The notes: generated from the sequence alone by a model not told the origin. 64,000 nt of DNA from Paludibacteraceae bacterium (GCA_031292565.1 JARLGW010000008.1:1-64000); one strand, 5' to 3'; shown: positions 18,260-28,681, counted from the stretch's first letter. Program-made: numbers and translations.

Positions 18260-18925
18260 TTATCGTTTTATTGCTCGTAGCATTTCTCTTTTACCTGCCG
18301 GGCCGGGTATTCGCTCCACCTCATAGCCTGCATGCTGCATAGCCCTGCGTACTGAACCTTTGGCACAATAGGTGGTTAAGATGCCTGACGCCTTTGTATG
18401 TATATAAAGTTTTTCAAATATTGATTCCGACCACAATTCGGGTTGTTTCTCCGGCGAAAAGGCATCATAAAAAATCAAATCAAATTGCTCTTGCAAAAAT
18501 AAGGAAGAAAAATCACCTTCAATTTTATACAAATAAAAAGTTGGTGTCAACTTTGTTTCAATGTTCCAAGGAGAAGTATGTAGGCGTTCAAACAGGCTTT
18601 GATCCTGCCCATACATTGCTGGATAATTAACCGATTGCCAAAGCTCTTGAGGTAACGGATATTTTTCCACCGAGGCATAATGAACGACCGTCTTTGAAAC
18701 AGAAGCCAAGGCCGTTAAATAAGCATTAAGGCCAGTGCCGAAACCAACCTCCAGCACACGTAAGTCCTCTTTAGAAGTTTGCTCAAAACCTGCACGCATA
18801 AACACGTGCAACGATTCATTTATCGCCCCATGCGTAGAATGATACGTTTCATCTATCAATGGCGCATACAACGTATGCGAACCATCCTCCGTTTGCAAAA
18901 GCTCTATATGAGTATCCTTGGTCAA
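18260..18925 (-). CDS. mnmD: tRNA mnm5(s2)U34-forming methyltransferase, MnmD type
   Basis: 221 residues, a stand-alone SAM-dependent methyltransferase corresponding to the methyltransferase half of E. coli MnmC. Visible motifs are the SAM-binding loop EVGFGTGLNA near 58-67 and the family signature DAFSPEKQPELW near 153-164 (compare D-G-F-A-P-A-K-N-P-D-M-W in MnmC). It methylates 5-aminomethyluridine at the tRNA wobble position. The start appears to be TTG at 18925: an in-frame stop lies four codons upstream, there is no ATG before the conserved domain, and the -7 element ends about 20 bases before this TTG. The FAD-oxidase half of MnmC is not fused here. Confidence 0.85.
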   Translation of the reverse strand: MTKDTHIELLQTEDGSHTLYAPLIDETYHSTHGAINESLHVFMRAGFEQTSKEDLRVLEVGFGTGLNAYLTALASVSKTVVHYASVEKYPLPQELWQSVNYPAMYGQDQSLFERLHTSPWNIETKLTPTFYLYKIEGDFSSLFLQEQFDLIFYDAFSPEKQPELWSESIFEKLYIHTKASGILTTYCAKGSVRRAMQHAGYEVERIPGPAGKREMLRAIKR

Positions 18926-18945
18926 ATTTAAAGGTTATATTGGCA

Positions 18946-18953
18946 CAAATATA
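18946..18953 (-). promoter_or_regulatory. Promoter (-7) of the mnmD-PAP2 operon
   Basis: Minus strand TATATTTG matches TAnnTTTG. Transcription would start about 14 bases before the TTG start codon; no clear -33 element is seen. Confidence 0.5.
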
Positions 18954-19178
18954 ATATATTGTGTTGTTGTTTACCGCCACACTAACGACTTTATATTTTA
19001 TTTACATAAATTATTTAACCATGCCTGAAAAACCATAGCCAACAACCCGACGGTAATTAAAAAAAGAGAGGGCACCTTGTATGATTCCATAGAATTAAGA
19101 GATAAGAAAGAGATAAGAAAGAGATAAAAACACAAGATATAGAAATCTTGGACAAAATTCAAATCCCTATATTTTACT

Positions 19179-19186
19179 TATCTTTG
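19179..19186 (+). promoter_or_regulatory. miaB promoter (-7)
   Basis: TATCTTTG matches TAnnTTTG exactly and lies 22 bases before the miaB ATG. Upstream (about 19098-19127) is a short direct repeat of an 11-base unit gataagaaaga. Confidence 0.6.
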
Positions 19187-19208
19187 CAGTCCTAATTTTT
19201 ACAACTGT

Positions 19209-20573
19209 ATGAATAAAACTACTGACGGAACGGACTTTAAATCCGCGCAAGTCGAAAAAAAATTGTTTATCGAAACGTATGGCTGCCAAATGAATGCTGC
19301 CGACAGTGAAGTAGTAGCCTCCATCATGCAAATGGATGGATTTTCAATTACCGAAAACATGGATGAAGCCGATGCCATTTTTGTAAACACCTGTTCGGTA
19401 CGCGACAATGCTGAACAAAAAGTGCTATCAAGGCTCAAGCACTTCAGCGCAATGAAAAAAAAGCGACATGGAAAGCTCACCATCGGGGTAATAGGTTGCA
19501 TGGCCGAACGGGTTAAAGACGAACTGATAAACGAACACGGCGTTGACGTGGTGGTAGGCCCCGATGCTTACCTGGACATACCCAATCTGGTGGGTGCAGT
19601 GGAAAATGGCCAAAAAGCCATCAACGTGAATCTTTCCACCACGGAAACGTACAAAGACGTGATTCCTTCCCGCATCGGGAATCCACTATCGGGATTTATA
19701 TCCATCATGCGCGGGTGTAATAACTTTTGCACCTACTGCATCGTGCCTTACACCCGTGGGCGCGAACGAAGCCGAGATGTAGCAAGCATTATTAACGAGC
19801 TGAAAGACCTTGAGCTGAAAGGATACAAAGAAGTTACCCTGCTGGGACAAAACGTGAACTCGTATAAAGTTACAGAACAGGATGCTATTGTAACCTTTCC
19901 CGAATTGCTGAAACGGGTAGCCGAAGCCGCACCCGGCATGCGCGTCAGGTTTACCACCTCGCACCCGAAAGACATGAGCGACGAAACCCTTGAAATGATA
20001 GCTTGCCACCCAAACCTGTGCCGCAGCATACATCTGCCGGTGCAATCGGGCAGTAACCACATATTAGATTTAATGAAGCGGAAATATACCCGCGAATGGT
20101 ATCTAGATCGGATTGCAGCTATACGCCGGATTCTTCCCGATGCCAGTATCACCACCGATATCTTTGCAGGCTTCTGTTCTGAAACGGAAGACGACCACAA
20201 GCAAAGCCTTTCGTTGATGCGTGAAATAGAATTCGATATGGCCTTCATGTTCAAATACAGCGAACGCCCCGGTACGTTTGCCTCCTCAAATTTGAAGGAC
20301 GATGTGCCGGAAGAAGCTAAGATAAGCCGTTTAAGCGAAATTATAGCACTTCAAAACGAGCTATCACTTAAACGAAATAGAGAAGATATTGGAAAAGTAT
20401 TTGAAGTGCTAATAGAAGGATTTTCCAAACGATCCAAAGAGGATTTTTTCGGACGAAACTCACAGAACAAAGTGATTATATTCCCTCGCGAAGGCCAACG
20501 TATAGGAACCTTTATCAAAGTAAAAGTAACCGAAGCCTCATCAGCTACCCTGAAAGGAATAGTAATAGCATAA
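19209..20573 (+). CDS. miaB: tRNA-2-methylthio-N6-dimethylallyladenosine synthase
   Basis: 454 residues, full length for MiaB. The N-terminal methylthiotransferase domain carries its three cysteines (TYGCQMN, VNTCSVRD, GVIGCMAE), followed by the radical SAM motif CNNFCTYC near 170-177 and a C-terminal TRAM domain (about 390-454). It inserts sulfur and a methyl group at C2 of i6A37 in tRNAs reading UNN codons, using two 4Fe-4S clusters and SAM. The gene is single: own promoter before it, strong terminator 1 base after the stop, and a convergent rprY. Confidence 0.97.
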   Translation: MNKTTDGTDFKSAQVEKKLFIETYGCQMNAADSEVVASIMQMDGFSITENMDEADAIFVNTCSVRDNAEQKVLSRLKHFSAMKKKRHGKLTIGVIGCMAERVKDELINEHGVDVVVGPDAYLDIPNLVGAVENGQKAINVNLSTTETYKDVIPSRIGNPLSGFISIMRGCNNFCTYCIVPYTRGRERSRDVASIINELKDLELKGYKEVTLLGQNVNSYKVTEQDAIVTFPELLKRVAEAAPGMRVRFTTSHPKDMSDETLEMIACHPNLCRSIHLPVQSGSNHILDLMKRKYTREWYLDRIAAIRRILPDASITTDIFAGFCSETEDDHKQSLSLMREIEFDMAFMFKYSERPGTFASSNLKDDVPEEAKISRLSEIIALQNELSLKRNREDIGKVFEVLIEGFSKRSKEDFFGRNSQNKVIIFPREGQRIGTFIKVKVTEASSATLKGIVIA

Positions 20574-20612
20574 ACAAAAACGCTTGCCCATCATAGGCAA
20601 GCGTTTTTGTTT
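20573..20612. terminator. Bidirectional terminator between miaB and rprY
   Basis: Perfect stem of 14 or more bp (aaaaacgcttgcc / ggcaagcgttttt) with A-run before and T-run after, so it works on both strands. It serves the convergent miaB and rprXY units. Confidence 0.9.
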
Positions 20613-20633
20613 CAGATAAAAAACAACGTATGG

Positions 20634-21335
20634 TTAGGCTTCTTTTTCTGGAGTAATTAACTTATATCCTTTTCCGTGGATATTGATAATGCCCACCGAT
20701 GGATCATCTTTCAGATGCTTGCGAAGCTTGGTGATATACACATCCATACTACGGGCATTGAAATAGTTATCATCAATCCAAATTGTTTTCAAGGCATAAT
20801 TACGCTCTAATATGTTATTAGCATTAGCAGCCAACAGCGTAAGCAATTCCGATTCCTTGGTTGTGAGTTTTACATCGTGTCCATCAATGCTTAACAATTG
20901 TTTTTGGGTGTCAAAAACAAAATTACCGATGGTGTACACGCTCACATCTTTTGCCTTCTTTCCTTTTACTCGGCGAAGAATTGCTTCCATACGGAACATC
21001 AACTCTTCCATGCTGAAAGGTTTTGAAATATAATCATCCGCACCAAGTTTAAATCCTTCCAAAATATCTTCTTTCATCGACTTTGCAGTCAAGAAGATAA
21101 TTGGCATTTCTGAATTTAAGTTACGAATATCCTGTGCTAAAGAAAAACCGTCTTTCTTAGGCATCATCACGTCCAATACGCATAAATCGTATTTGTCCTT
21201 GGTAAATGCTTTTAACCCGGCTTCTCCATCTGGCATTAAATCCACTAATAAACCTTTTGCCTGAAGATACTCCCGAAGTAACATCCCAAGATTTTCATCA
21301 TCCTCACATAGTAGGATTTTTGTTTGTTGGTCCAT
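20634..21335 (-). CDS. rprY: OmpR/PhoB-family response regulator, RprY-like
   Basis: 233 residues: receiver domain (1-120) with the acidic pair E11/D12-D13, phospho-acceptor D55 (VLDVMMPKKDG) and the switch lysine in SKPF; then a winged-helix DNA-binding domain (about 135-230; LTTKESELLTLLA, RSMDVYITKLRKHLKDDP, HGKGYKLI). Together with the sensor kinase 4 bases upstream it matches the RprX/RprY system of Bacteroides and Porphyromonas. The symbol rests on family resemblance and gene pairing. Confidence 0.85.
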   Translation of the reverse strand: MDQQTKILLCEDDENLGMLLREYLQAKGLLVDLMPDGEAGLKAFTKDKYDLCVLDVMMPKKDGFSLAQDIRNLNSEMPIIFLTAKSMKEDILEGFKLGADDYISKPFSMEELMFRMEAILRRVKGKKAKDVSVYTIGNFVFDTQKQLLSIDGHDVKLTTKESELLTLLAANANNILERNYALKTIWIDDNYFNARSMDVYITKLRKHLKDDPSVGIINIHGKGYKLITPEKEA

Positions 21336-21339
21336 AATT

Positions 21340-22869
21340 TTATTGTTTTAGGGTTGGTATAGAAATAATAAATTTTGTTCCGATATTTAATTCACTTTCC
21401 ACGCGAATTGTTCCTTTATGATCTTCAATTATCTTTTTCACATACGAAAGGCCTAATCCAAACCCTTTCACATTATGCACATTGCCTGTAGGCACACGAT
21501 AAAATTTTTCAAAAATACGTTTCAAATGTTCTTTCTTTATTCCAATTCCATTATCCTGTACCGATATAAATAGATGATCTTTTTCATCCCATGTTCTTAT
21601 AATTAAAACCAAGGGGCCTCTTCGGTATTTCAAGGCATTTTCCATCAGGTTGTAAATCACATTGGTAAAGTGAACCTCATCTACCATCACCCACGCGTTA
21701 TCGGCCGTGAGTTCCGATATAATTTTTCCATCACTATTTTCAACTTTCAAGGAGAAATTGGAAATACTATTTGTTATCAACTCGTTGGCATCCAGTTCTA
21801 CAAAACGCAGCATTTGTTTCTCCCGTTCGAATATGGTCATTTGCAGCACCTTATCTACCAAGAAACGCAGTCGTTTCGATTCGTCGGCTATTACCCCCGA
21901 TATATATTTCAACTTGTCCGGCGTTTTACCAATCTCCGTATCCTGAAGCATCTGCGATGCCAGCGAGATAGTAGATATAGGTGTTTTCAATTCATGCGTC
22001 ATATTATTCATAAAATCATTTTTAATGATGGACAAATTCGTCTGCTTAAAGATGATATAAATAGTATAAATAAATATGATTAACAGAATAAGCATCATGA
22101 CCAACGACGGTATCAGCATAGACATCGACCGGATAATAAAACTTTTCTTCGTCGGGAAAACAACTTTTAAATAATATGAATTTCCGCCGCCCTCGCTAGG
22201 GAACAAACGTTGTGAATAAAAGCCTAAACTTTCGTTGGCATATAGGCTATCTTCTCCTTGATGACAGGAGTATAATATTTTTCCATCTTTATCCACTACA
22301 CTAAAATGATAGGGAAGATAGATTTCATTATTGTCAAATTCAGTTTTTATTAACTGCCCCAGTTCAGGAAAACTTATCCTTTCACCCAAGGGTAAGGCTG
22401 ATGATTGTTTCATCCATTGCAGAGCCACCTGATCCAACAACGCCTTTGACTGATAGAATCGTTGCTTATACTGATCGTACAACGCTTCCGATGTACCTTG
22501 AATAGAACTCACCCCGTGCTTTTCAGACAACGAAACTCTTGGTGCAAGAAGTGTTTGGGTTAAATCAACCGTATCTCCAGTGTTTATCGGTTCAGACTCA
22601 GCAACCGTATCCAAATCAATTATTTCATCTTGCAACGCTTTCTTTACTTTTCGGCGAGTATATTTTTGTATAGTCTCGTCCAAGTAATGCTTAACCTCGA
22701 TTTCTTCTATCGACTTTGATACTTGATATAAACTTCTGTTTACATTATCATCAAAATCAGTCTCAATATTTTTGGAGGTTTGAAGCAAATAATTTGCTTG
22801 CAACAGAACCAGACCCAAAAAGGCTAAGATCATGATAAAAGCCAATACCCAAATTCTCGTTTTCTTCAT
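21340..22869 (-). CDS. rprX: Sensor histidine kinase, RprX-like
   Basis: 509 residues. A first membrane helix (about 7-29), a periplasmic sensor region (about 30-245), a second helix (about 248-272), then the cytoplasmic kinase core: H-box MTHELKTPIS (His near 292), N-box NLMENALKYR, G-boxes DNGIGIKKEH and GFGLGLSYVKKI. It autophosphorylates on His and passes phosphate to RprY, encoded 4 bases downstream. A -7 element 12-19 bases before the ATG gives an almost leaderless mRNA, and a cluster of TTAACAT half-sites upstream suggests feedback control. Confidence 0.87.
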   Translation of the reverse strand: MKKTRIWVLAFIMILAFLGLVLLQANYLLQTSKNIETDFDDNVNRSLYQVSKSIEEIEVKHYLDETIQKYTRRKVKKALQDEIIDLDTVAESEPINTGDTVDLTQTLLAPRVSLSEKHGVSSIQGTSEALYDQYKQRFYQSKALLDQVALQWMKQSSALPLGERISFPELGQLIKTEFDNNEIYLPYHFSVVDKDGKILYSCHQGEDSLYANESLGFYSQRLFPSEGGGNSYYLKVVFPTKKSFIIRSMSMLIPSLVMMLILLIIFIYTIYIIFKQTNLSIIKNDFMNNMTHELKTPISTISLASQMLQDTEIGKTPDKLKYISGVIADESKRLRFLVDKVLQMTIFEREKQMLRFVELDANELITNSISNFSLKVENSDGKIISELTADNAWVMVDEVHFTNVIYNLMENALKYRRGPLVLIIRTWDEKDHLFISVQDNGIGIKKEHLKRIFEKFYRVPTGNVHNVKGFGLGLSYVKKIIEDHKGTIRVESELNIGTKFIISIPTLKQ

Positions 22870-22880
22870 ATAACCTAACG

Positions 22881-22888
22881 CAAATTTA
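22881..22888 (-). promoter_or_regulatory. rprXY promoter (-7)
   Basis: Minus strand TAAATTTG matches TAnnTTTG, 12 bases upstream of the rprX ATG. Confidence 0.55.
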
Positions 22889-22899
22889 ACGAAAAAAGA

Positions 22900-22987
22900 T
22901 TAACATTTAATGTTAATTTAACTAACATTAACTATGCAAATAATTGAAAACCTTAATTGTAGGGATTTAACATGTTTGAATGTTAAA
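22900..22987. promoter_or_regulatory. Cluster of TTAACAT half-sites upstream of rprXY
   Basis: Two perfect inverted repeats (ttaacat-tta-atgttaa at 22900-22916; tttaacat-gtttga-atgttaaa at 22966-22987) with a further taacatt at 22923-22929. All lie just upstream of the -7 element, where activators of this regulator family usually bind. The 22966-22987 stem has no T-run on either strand, so it is not a uvrA terminator. Confidence 0.5.
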
Positions 22988-23041
22988 CGGGTAAACAATT
23001 CTTACCTAATATTTGTTCCAAGTTGCAATAAAAAGCTACAA

Positions 23042-25897
23042 TTATTGAAATTCTTGAGCTAAAAATTGGGCCGTATAGCCAACTTTTCTTTTAATTAAAT
23101 CAGCAGGCAGCCCGGCAAAAAGCAATTTTCCGCCTCCTTTTCCTCCTTCAGGACCCATATCGATAATATAATCGGCCACCTTGATTACATCCAGGTTGTG
23201 CTCTATCACAATCACGGTATTTCCCTTGTTTACCAATATATTAAGCACACCGAGCAACACACGGATGTCTTCAAAATGAAGTCCAGTAGTAGGCTCGTCC
23301 AAAATATACAATGTTTTCCCCGTATCTTTTTTTGATAATTCCGTTGCCAGTTTCACCCGCTGGCTTTCACCACCCGAAAGCGTGGTGGACGACTGCCCTA
23401 ACTTGATATAACCTAACCCAACATCCTGAATTACCTTTATTTTATGCAAAATAGAAGGAACGTTTTCAAAAAACTCCACCGCTTGATTAATAGTCATATC
23501 CAACACATCGGCTATCGACTTCCCTTTATACCTCACCTCCAATGTTTCGCGGTTGTAGCGTTTGCCATGACAATCCTCACACGGGATAAGCACATCGGGC
23601 AGGAAATTCATTTCTATGGTTTTATATCCGTTGCCCGAACAAGTTTCGCAACGACCACCCGTGGTATTAAAAGAAAAACGCCCGGGTTTATAGCCTCGTA
23701 TTTTCGACTCCGGCAAACTCACAAACACGTTGCGGATGTCGCTAAACACCCCCGTGTATGTAGCCGGGTTGGATCGTGGCGTACGGCCGATGGGAGCTTG
23801 ATCTACCACCACCACTTTATCTATATTATCTATTCCCTCTACGTTTTTGTAAAACAGCGGATCTTTCAACGAGCCGTAAAAATGCTGACTTAAAATGGGG
23901 TGCAACGTTTCATTAATAAGCGTGGACTTGCCACTACCCGAAACCCCGGTTACACAAATAAAAGTGCCTAACGGAAATTTCACGGTTACGTTTTTCAGAT
24001 TATTACCGGCAGCACCTTTCAACACTATTTCCGTACCATTTCCTTTTCTCGGTTCGTGCGGTATTTCTATTTTTTTCGACCCATTCAAATAGGCGGAGGT
24101 CAATGTGTTTAGTTTTAGCATTTCAGCCGGAGTTCCGGCAAAAACCACTTCACCACCCAACCTACCTGCACGAGGGCCCATATCCACCACATAATCGGCA
24201 GCTAGCATCATATCCTTATCATGTTCCACCACCACTACCGAATTGCCGGTATCGCGGAGTTGCTTCAACGAATTTATCAACCGCACGTTGTCACGCTGGT
24301 GCAGCCCGATACTGGGCTCATCTAAAATATAGAGTACATTAACCAATTGCGAACCTATCTGCGTAGCTAGCCTGATACGTTGACTCTCGCCACCGGACAG
24401 ACTCACCGAAGAGCGATTCAACGAAAGGTAGCCCAATCCCACATCAAGCATAAATTGCAAACGAGAGCGTATCTCTTTCACTATTTCGGAAGCAATGCGG
24501 GCTTGCTTATCACTCATAAACGGCTCCATACCGTTGAACCATTCCAGCAAATCCGAAATATCCAGTTCAGCCAGTTGGGCAATATTTTTATCATGTATGC
24601 GGTAATGCAAGGCCTCTTTGTTCAAGCGGGCTCCGCCACAGGTAGGGCAAGCTATTTCTTTTACAAACTGGTTGGCCCATTTCTGTTCCGTGGCCGAAGC
24701 AGCACTTTCCTGCTGCAAGTTGATATATTTTATCACCCCCTCGTAAGTAGAAAAATAATTGGAGTTGCCCAGCGAAGCATTCTTGATATTCAATCGCTCG
24801 TCGCTACCATTCAAAATTTCGTCCAGCCCATCATCAGGTACATCTTTCAAAGGCGTTTTCAGCGTGAAACCATATTTATCACCAATGGCTTCTATTTGCC
24901 AAAAGATAAGTGAATTCTTGCCTTTACCCAAAGGAACGATCCCCCCTTGCGCGATGCTTAATTTCCTATCGGGAATAATTTTATCTATATCAATTTCATT
25001 AACCACCCCCAGTCCTTTACACTTAGGGCAAGCACCTTGAGGTGAGTTGAACGAAAAATTATGCGGAGCAGGGTCAGCATACGACAGCCCGGTGGATGGA
25101 CACATTAGCTGACGACTGAAATAACGCACCTCGCCACTATCTTTATCCATCAGCATAATAATGCCGCCTCCATGTTTCATGGCCGTTTGGATAGAGCTTT
25201 TGAGGCGTTTCTCATCCTCATCTCGCGAAACAGGCAGTTTATCAATCACCACTTCCACGTCGTGATTTTTATATCGGTCGAGCTTCATCCCTCGGCGAAT
25301 TTCCTGCAAAACGCCATCCACCCGCACGTTCAAATACCCACGGCGCAAAATTTGCTCAAAGAGTTCTTTGTAATGTCCTTTACGTGATTTTACCAACGGG
25401 GCTAGGATAAACACTTTTTTGCCTTCGTAGTGACTATATATCAGGTTCAGAATTTCTTCCTCCGTGTATTTTACCATTCTCTCACCCGTATTGTAAGAGT
25501 AAGCCTCCCCGGCACGGGCAAAAAGCAAGCGGAGAAAATCGTACACCTCGGTAGTAGTACCCACCGTGGAGCGCGGATTTTTATTCGTGGTTTTTTGTTC
25601 GATGGAAATAACGGGACTCAAGCCGGTTATTTTATCTACATCAGGGCGTTCTAAATTACCTAAAAAGTTTCGGGCATATGCCGAAAACGTTTCTATATAA
25701 CGACGCTGACCTTCGGCAAAGATAGTATCAAAAGCAAGTGATGATTTTCCGCTTCCACTCAAGCCGGTAATTACCGTCAGCTTGTCGCGCGGAATTTTCA
25801 CATCAATATTTTTAAGATTATGCACACGGGCACCATATACCTCTATTTGCCCGTCATCATCTAATATCTGGTTGGAATTTGAAATTTCTTTCGACAT
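23042..25897 (-). CDS. uvrA: Excinuclease ABC subunit A
   Basis: 951 residues, full length. Two ABC ATPase modules: Walker [10 protein letters not shown] near 45-53 and GVSGSGKST near 650-658; two signature motifs ([15 protein letters not shown] and [14 protein letters not shown]); zinc modules CPKCKGLG and the C-x2-C...C-x2-C set beginning CETCSGNG. It recognises helix-distorting DNA damage as a dimer with UvrB in nucleotide excision repair. The gene is single, behind its own -7 element; no strong terminator is visible after its stop. Confidence 0.98.
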   Translation of the reverse strand: MSKEISNSNQILDDDGQIEVYGARVHNLKNIDVKIPRDKLTVITGLSGSGKSSLAFDTIFAEGQRRYIETFSAYARNFLGNLERPDVDKITGLSPVISIEQKTTNKNPRSTVGTTTEVYDFLRLLFARAGEAYSYNTGERMVKYTEEEILNLIYSHYEGKKVFILAPLVKSRKGHYKELFEQILRRGYLNVRVDGVLQEIRRGMKLDRYKNHDVEVVIDKLPVSRDEDEKRLKSSIQTAMKHGGGIIMLMDKDSGEVRYFSRQLMCPSTGLSYADPAPHNFSFNSPQGACPKCKGLGVVNEIDIDKIIPDRKLSIAQGGIVPLGKGKNSLIFWQIEAIGDKYGFTLKTPLKDVPDDGLDEILNGSDERLNIKNASLGNSNYFSTYEGVIKYINLQQESAASATEQKWANQFVKEIACPTCGGARLNKEALHYRIHDKNIAQLAELDISDLLEWFNGMEPFMSDKQARIASEIVKEIRSRLQFMLDVGLGYLSLNRSSVSLSGGESQRIRLATQIGSQLVNVLYILDEPSIGLHQRDNVRLINSLKQLRDTGNSVVVVEHDKDMMLAADYVVDMGPRAGRLGGEVVFAGTPAEMLKLNTLTSAYLNGSKKIEIPHEPRKGNGTEIVLKGAAGNNLKNVTVKFPLGTFICVTGVSGSGKSTLINETLHPILSQHFYGSLKDPLFYKNVEGIDNIDKVVVVDQAPIGRTPRSNPATYTGVFSDIRNVFVSLPESKIRGYKPGRFSFNTTGGRCETCSGNGYKTIEMNFLPDVLIPCEDCHGKRYNRETLEVRYKGKSIADVLDMTINQAVEFFENVPSILHKIKVIQDVGLGYIKLGQSSTTLSGGESQRVKLATELSKKDTGKTLYILDEPTTGLHFEDIRVLLGVLNILVNKGNTVIVIEHNLDVIKVADYIIDMGPEGGKGGGKLLFAGLPADLIKRKVGYTAQFLAQEFQ

Positions 25898-25934
25898 AAT
25901 TTAATCACCTCAACAAATAATCTATTTTTTTATA

Positions 25935-25942
25935 CAAATTTA
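25935..25942 (-). promoter_or_regulatory. uvrA promoter (-7)
   Basis: Minus strand TAAATTTG, 37 bases before the uvrA ATG. No properly spaced -33 element is obvious. Confidence 0.5.
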
Positions 25943-26049
25943 GCCGTCGAAGTTACAAAATTTTAGTCAAAAAAGCGAGTGGAAGAATAGAAGAAATAAT
26001 TATGATTTACATCCTTTTGCGTAAAGGAAAACCGCCTTGGTTTTTATAA

Positions 26050-26097
26050 AAAAAGAATGGAAAGAACCAGAAGGATGTATTCTTCAGGTTCTTTCCA
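26050..26097 (-). terminator. Terminator of the type A T9SS cargo gene
   Basis: Arms tggaaagaacc (26058-26068) and ggttctttcca (26087-26097). On the minus strand the stem is followed by ttcttttttt. It lies about 80 bases past the stop codon at 26178. Confidence 0.8.
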
Positions 26098-26177
26098 CTA
26101 CAAACATCAATTATTTATTTATAAAAAGGCAACGATTTTTTGAATCTGATTAATACATCGCTACTCCGTTTCAACTC

Positions 26178-27506
26178 TTATCGAACAACGATTTTTTTAG
26201 CAACAACAGTTATGTCAGTCACTACTTTTATTATATAAACGCCTTGTTTTTCATTTAGGTTAAGCGTGTTTTTTATTCTGGATTGTATTGGAAAGCTTTG
26301 ACAAACTCGGCCGGACAAATCAAGAACTTCAGCCGTACCACTTTCGGTTAGATTATCAATAGTAACAACATTTCCATTAAAGGATATTTGAACACGATTA
26401 TCCTTGCTTGTTAAAGCATCTCCTGTTGGTATAGATGTTGTATCAGCTGTAGGCGCAAAAGCTATTCCACGAAAAGCTTCATTCGTAGCAACTGTAACCC
26501 GTGTTGTTAAAGACCCGCTAAGCGTTCCGTTATAACCCGTTGAATCTACCACCGAAAAAACTGATGTAGCTGTTGATGCGTATAAAGTAACTTTGCCATT
26601 ATTTTTTACACCTGTAAGACCTCTCACGCCTGTAGCGGTAATACTTCCGGTTTGAGTCCAAGAGCCACTAACCAAAGAATATTTAAGTATGCCTTTCGCA
26701 TCATCGGCAAGGTACAACACATCCTGACCCGATACGGAATCAACTTCATCAAACATTACGTACGCGTAAGGAGAACCCGATGTAGGTATTCCTGTCAGGT
26801 TAGTCAACGTTTGTCCACTTGCTGTAGGCAAGCCGCTTCCAACTGTTCCTAAACGATAAGCAGAACCGCTACCAGTAGTAAAATACAGTTGACCGCCAAA
26901 GATTTCGAGCACCCGCACATTTGTAAGCGTTGAATTTAGTTGTGTAGAAGTTGTTGCTCCCAAGGTGGCATAAGCAATACCCGTTGCACCTCCTGACAGC
27001 CAAAAGGCAGAACCATCTACAGATGTAACCGAACGAATATTATTAGCTGTTGAAAAATCAGTTAATGCAGTAGTGGCATTAATATCTCCCGAAGCATCCA
27101 CTCTAGCTACTACCCTATTAACAGTAGCACTCGCTGTTGATGCAACACCAGTGGTAGCCGAATCGGCATCATAACCACCAAATACTAAATATTTACCGTT
27201 TGCAGATAAACTTAAAGCACCTTCACTAGTTGCGGAGCCACTCAACATAAATCGTTTATTAGAGCCTGACACAGCTTTAGGCATCTCTATTGATTGCACA
27301 AAAGAGCCTAAAGGTGTATATTCATCTAAATAAACAGGAGTAGCTACAGAAGATAAAGCAGCAGAACCACTACCAACACGAACCACGACTAGATTGCCTG
27401 AAGTAAAACCGGCGGCAAAAACTGAATTTTCAAACAAACAGGCCAATAACAAGGATAGCACTAACAGTAAAAAATGAGATTTGTTTTTAAACGTAATTGT
27501 TTTCAT
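26178..27506 (-). CDS. Secreted beta-propeller-like protein with T9SS type A sorting domain
   Basis: 442 residues. A signal peptide (about 1-31; hydrophobic core LLLVLSLLLACLF, cut near VFAAG) is followed by repeated strands of the kind GKYLVFGGYDAD, DQDVLYLADD-like and GKVTLYAST (about 35-355), suggesting a propeller-type fold. The last 75 residues form a type A sorting domain (VTIDNLTESGTAEVLDLSGR, GVYIIKVV, KKIVVR), the signal for T9SS export. Function unknown. Single gene, about 410 bp from uvrA, with its own terminator. Confidence 0.83.
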   Translation of the reverse strand: MKTITFKNKSHFLLLVLSLLLACLFENSVFAAGFTSGNLVVVRVGSGSAALSSVATPVYLDEYTPLGSFVQSIEMPKAVSGSNKRFMLSGSATSEGALSLSANGKYLVFGGYDADSATTGVASTASATVNRVVARVDASGDINATTALTDFSTANNIRSVTSVDGSAFWLSGGATGIAYATLGATTSTQLNSTLTNVRVLEIFGGQLYFTTGSGSAYRLGTVGSGLPTASGQTLTNLTGIPTSGSPYAYVMFDEVDSVSGQDVLYLADDAKGILKYSLVSGSWTQTGSITATGVRGLTGVKNNGKVTLYASTATSVFSVVDSTGYNGTLSGSLTTRVTVATNEAFRGIAFAPTADTTSIPTGDALTSKDNRVQISFNGNVVTIDNLTESGTAEVLDLSGRVCQSFPIQSRIKNTLNLNEKQGVYIIKVVTDITVVAKKIVVR

Positions 27507-27582
27507 AAAATTTATATTCTTTGATTATAGTTGTCTGCAAAAGTTGTTTTTACTGAATAAAAATCAGCATTTCAATACTTTG

Positions 27583-27590
27583 CAAAAATA
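27583..27590 (-). promoter_or_regulatory. Candidate promoter (-7) of the type A cargo gene
   Basis: Minus strand TATTTTTG fits TAnnTTTG, 77 bases before the ATG at 27506. A TTG about 17 bases upstream could be a -33 element. AT-rich surroundings make a chance match possible. Confidence 0.35.
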
Positions 27591-27682
27591 GCAGAGTGCT
27601 ATGCAACCAAGAATAAATTACAATTACAATTAGGTTAAATAAAAAAGACAGGAAAAGAGATGTTTGACATTCAAAACAACAG

Positions 27683-28660
27683 CTATTGCACAGACCAGTT
27701 TTTTTGGTACAACTGGATTTTATTCACATTGAAATCCAAATCTTCTTTATTCGGAATAAGTATCTTATACGTTTTCTTTGCCTTGTTTTGCAATCTCCGA
27801 TCACGAAGCCACGTGTTGAAATCCTTAAAAATGCCGTAAGGCACCCCTTGTGCTTTGGCAAAAGAAGCCCAATCCTCCACAGCACTGTCCACCTGCAATT
27901 CCGCACAACGCACCGTGGGGTAAAACTCTTCCTTTTTCAAGCAATAGCCATACTTCTGCGGTTCAGCCAAAAAAGCTTTCATGGCCAACAGACGAAACAC
28001 GTAACGGCTGGTTTCATCATTCATCCACAGATCGTAAAACTTTGCTTGCTGCTGCTTTTGCAATTCTTCTGACAGACGACCCATACCCGCATTGTAGGAA
28101 GCAGCCACCACCACCCAATCGCCAAACTTGGCATAAGCCCGTTTGAAATAACGACAAGCCGCTTCGGTAGATTTTTCTATATTGTACCGCTCGTCCACCT
28201 CATCCGTAACTTCGAGCCCTAATTCTTGAGCCGTGGCGGGCATCAATTGCCAAAATCCGGCAGCCTTAGCTGGCGAAACCACCCGGTTGCTAAAATTGCT
28301 TTCAATCAATGCCAAATATTTAAAATCAGTAGGCACCCCGTTCTTTTTTAGGATGGGTTCAATAATGGGAAAGTATCTATTTGCCCGCTTCAAACTAAGC
28401 AACGTAAACGAATGCTGATAAGCTATAACCGAAATTTCCCGGTCAAAGCGTTCTCTCAAATCGAACCGCGTTAAAGGAACGTTTTCATCGGCAAATTTAA
28501 TAGAATCAGGAATTGCGAATGACTTTATTTTCTGCTCAATTGATTGATCTTCGCCATTGTTTTTTTCTGCAGGAGTGAAAGAATATAGTGCAAAAAGGGT
28601 AACTGTTACGCTTACAATAAGCAGCAGTCTATTTTTTAATTCTAAAATTTTGTTTTCCAT
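27683..28660 (-). CDS. Lytic murein transglycosylase (SLT domain)
   Basis: 325 residues with a single N-terminal hydrophobic segment (about 12-29) that exports or anchors it. The SLT domain (about 95-220) has the catalytic glutamate in ALIESNF (near 119), then SPAKAAGFWQLMPATA, the family's G-x-W-Q-L/F-M-P-x-T-A motif, and VVVAASYNAGMGRL. It cleaves the MurNAc-GlcNAc bond of peptidoglycan with 1,6-anhydro product formation, in the periplasm. It resembles MltD without LysM repeats. Monocistronic and divergent from parC. Confidence 0.9.
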   Translation of the reverse strand: MENKILELKNRLLLIVSVTVTLFALYSFTPAEKNNGEDQSIEQKIKSFAIPDSIKFADENVPLTRFDLRERFDREISVIAYQHSFTLLSLKRANRYFPIIEPILKKNGVPTDFKYLALIESNFSNRVVSPAKAAGFWQLMPATAQELGLEVTDEVDERYNIEKSTEAACRYFKRAYAKFGDWVVVAASYNAGMGRLSEELQKQQQAKFYDLWMNDETSRYVFRLLAMKAFLAEPQKYGYCLKKEEFYPTVRCAELQVDSAVEDWASFAKAQGVPYGIFKDFNTWLRDRRLQNKAKKTYKILIPNKEDLDFNVNKIQLYQKNWSVQ

Positions 28661-28681
28661 AAAATCTTTTGAAATTTTTCA

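Noticed and set aside
18260-18925. Truncated bifunctional MnmC
   Set aside because: The methyltransferase is complete in itself and stand-alone MnmD forms are common; no remnant of the oxidase domain is present downstream.
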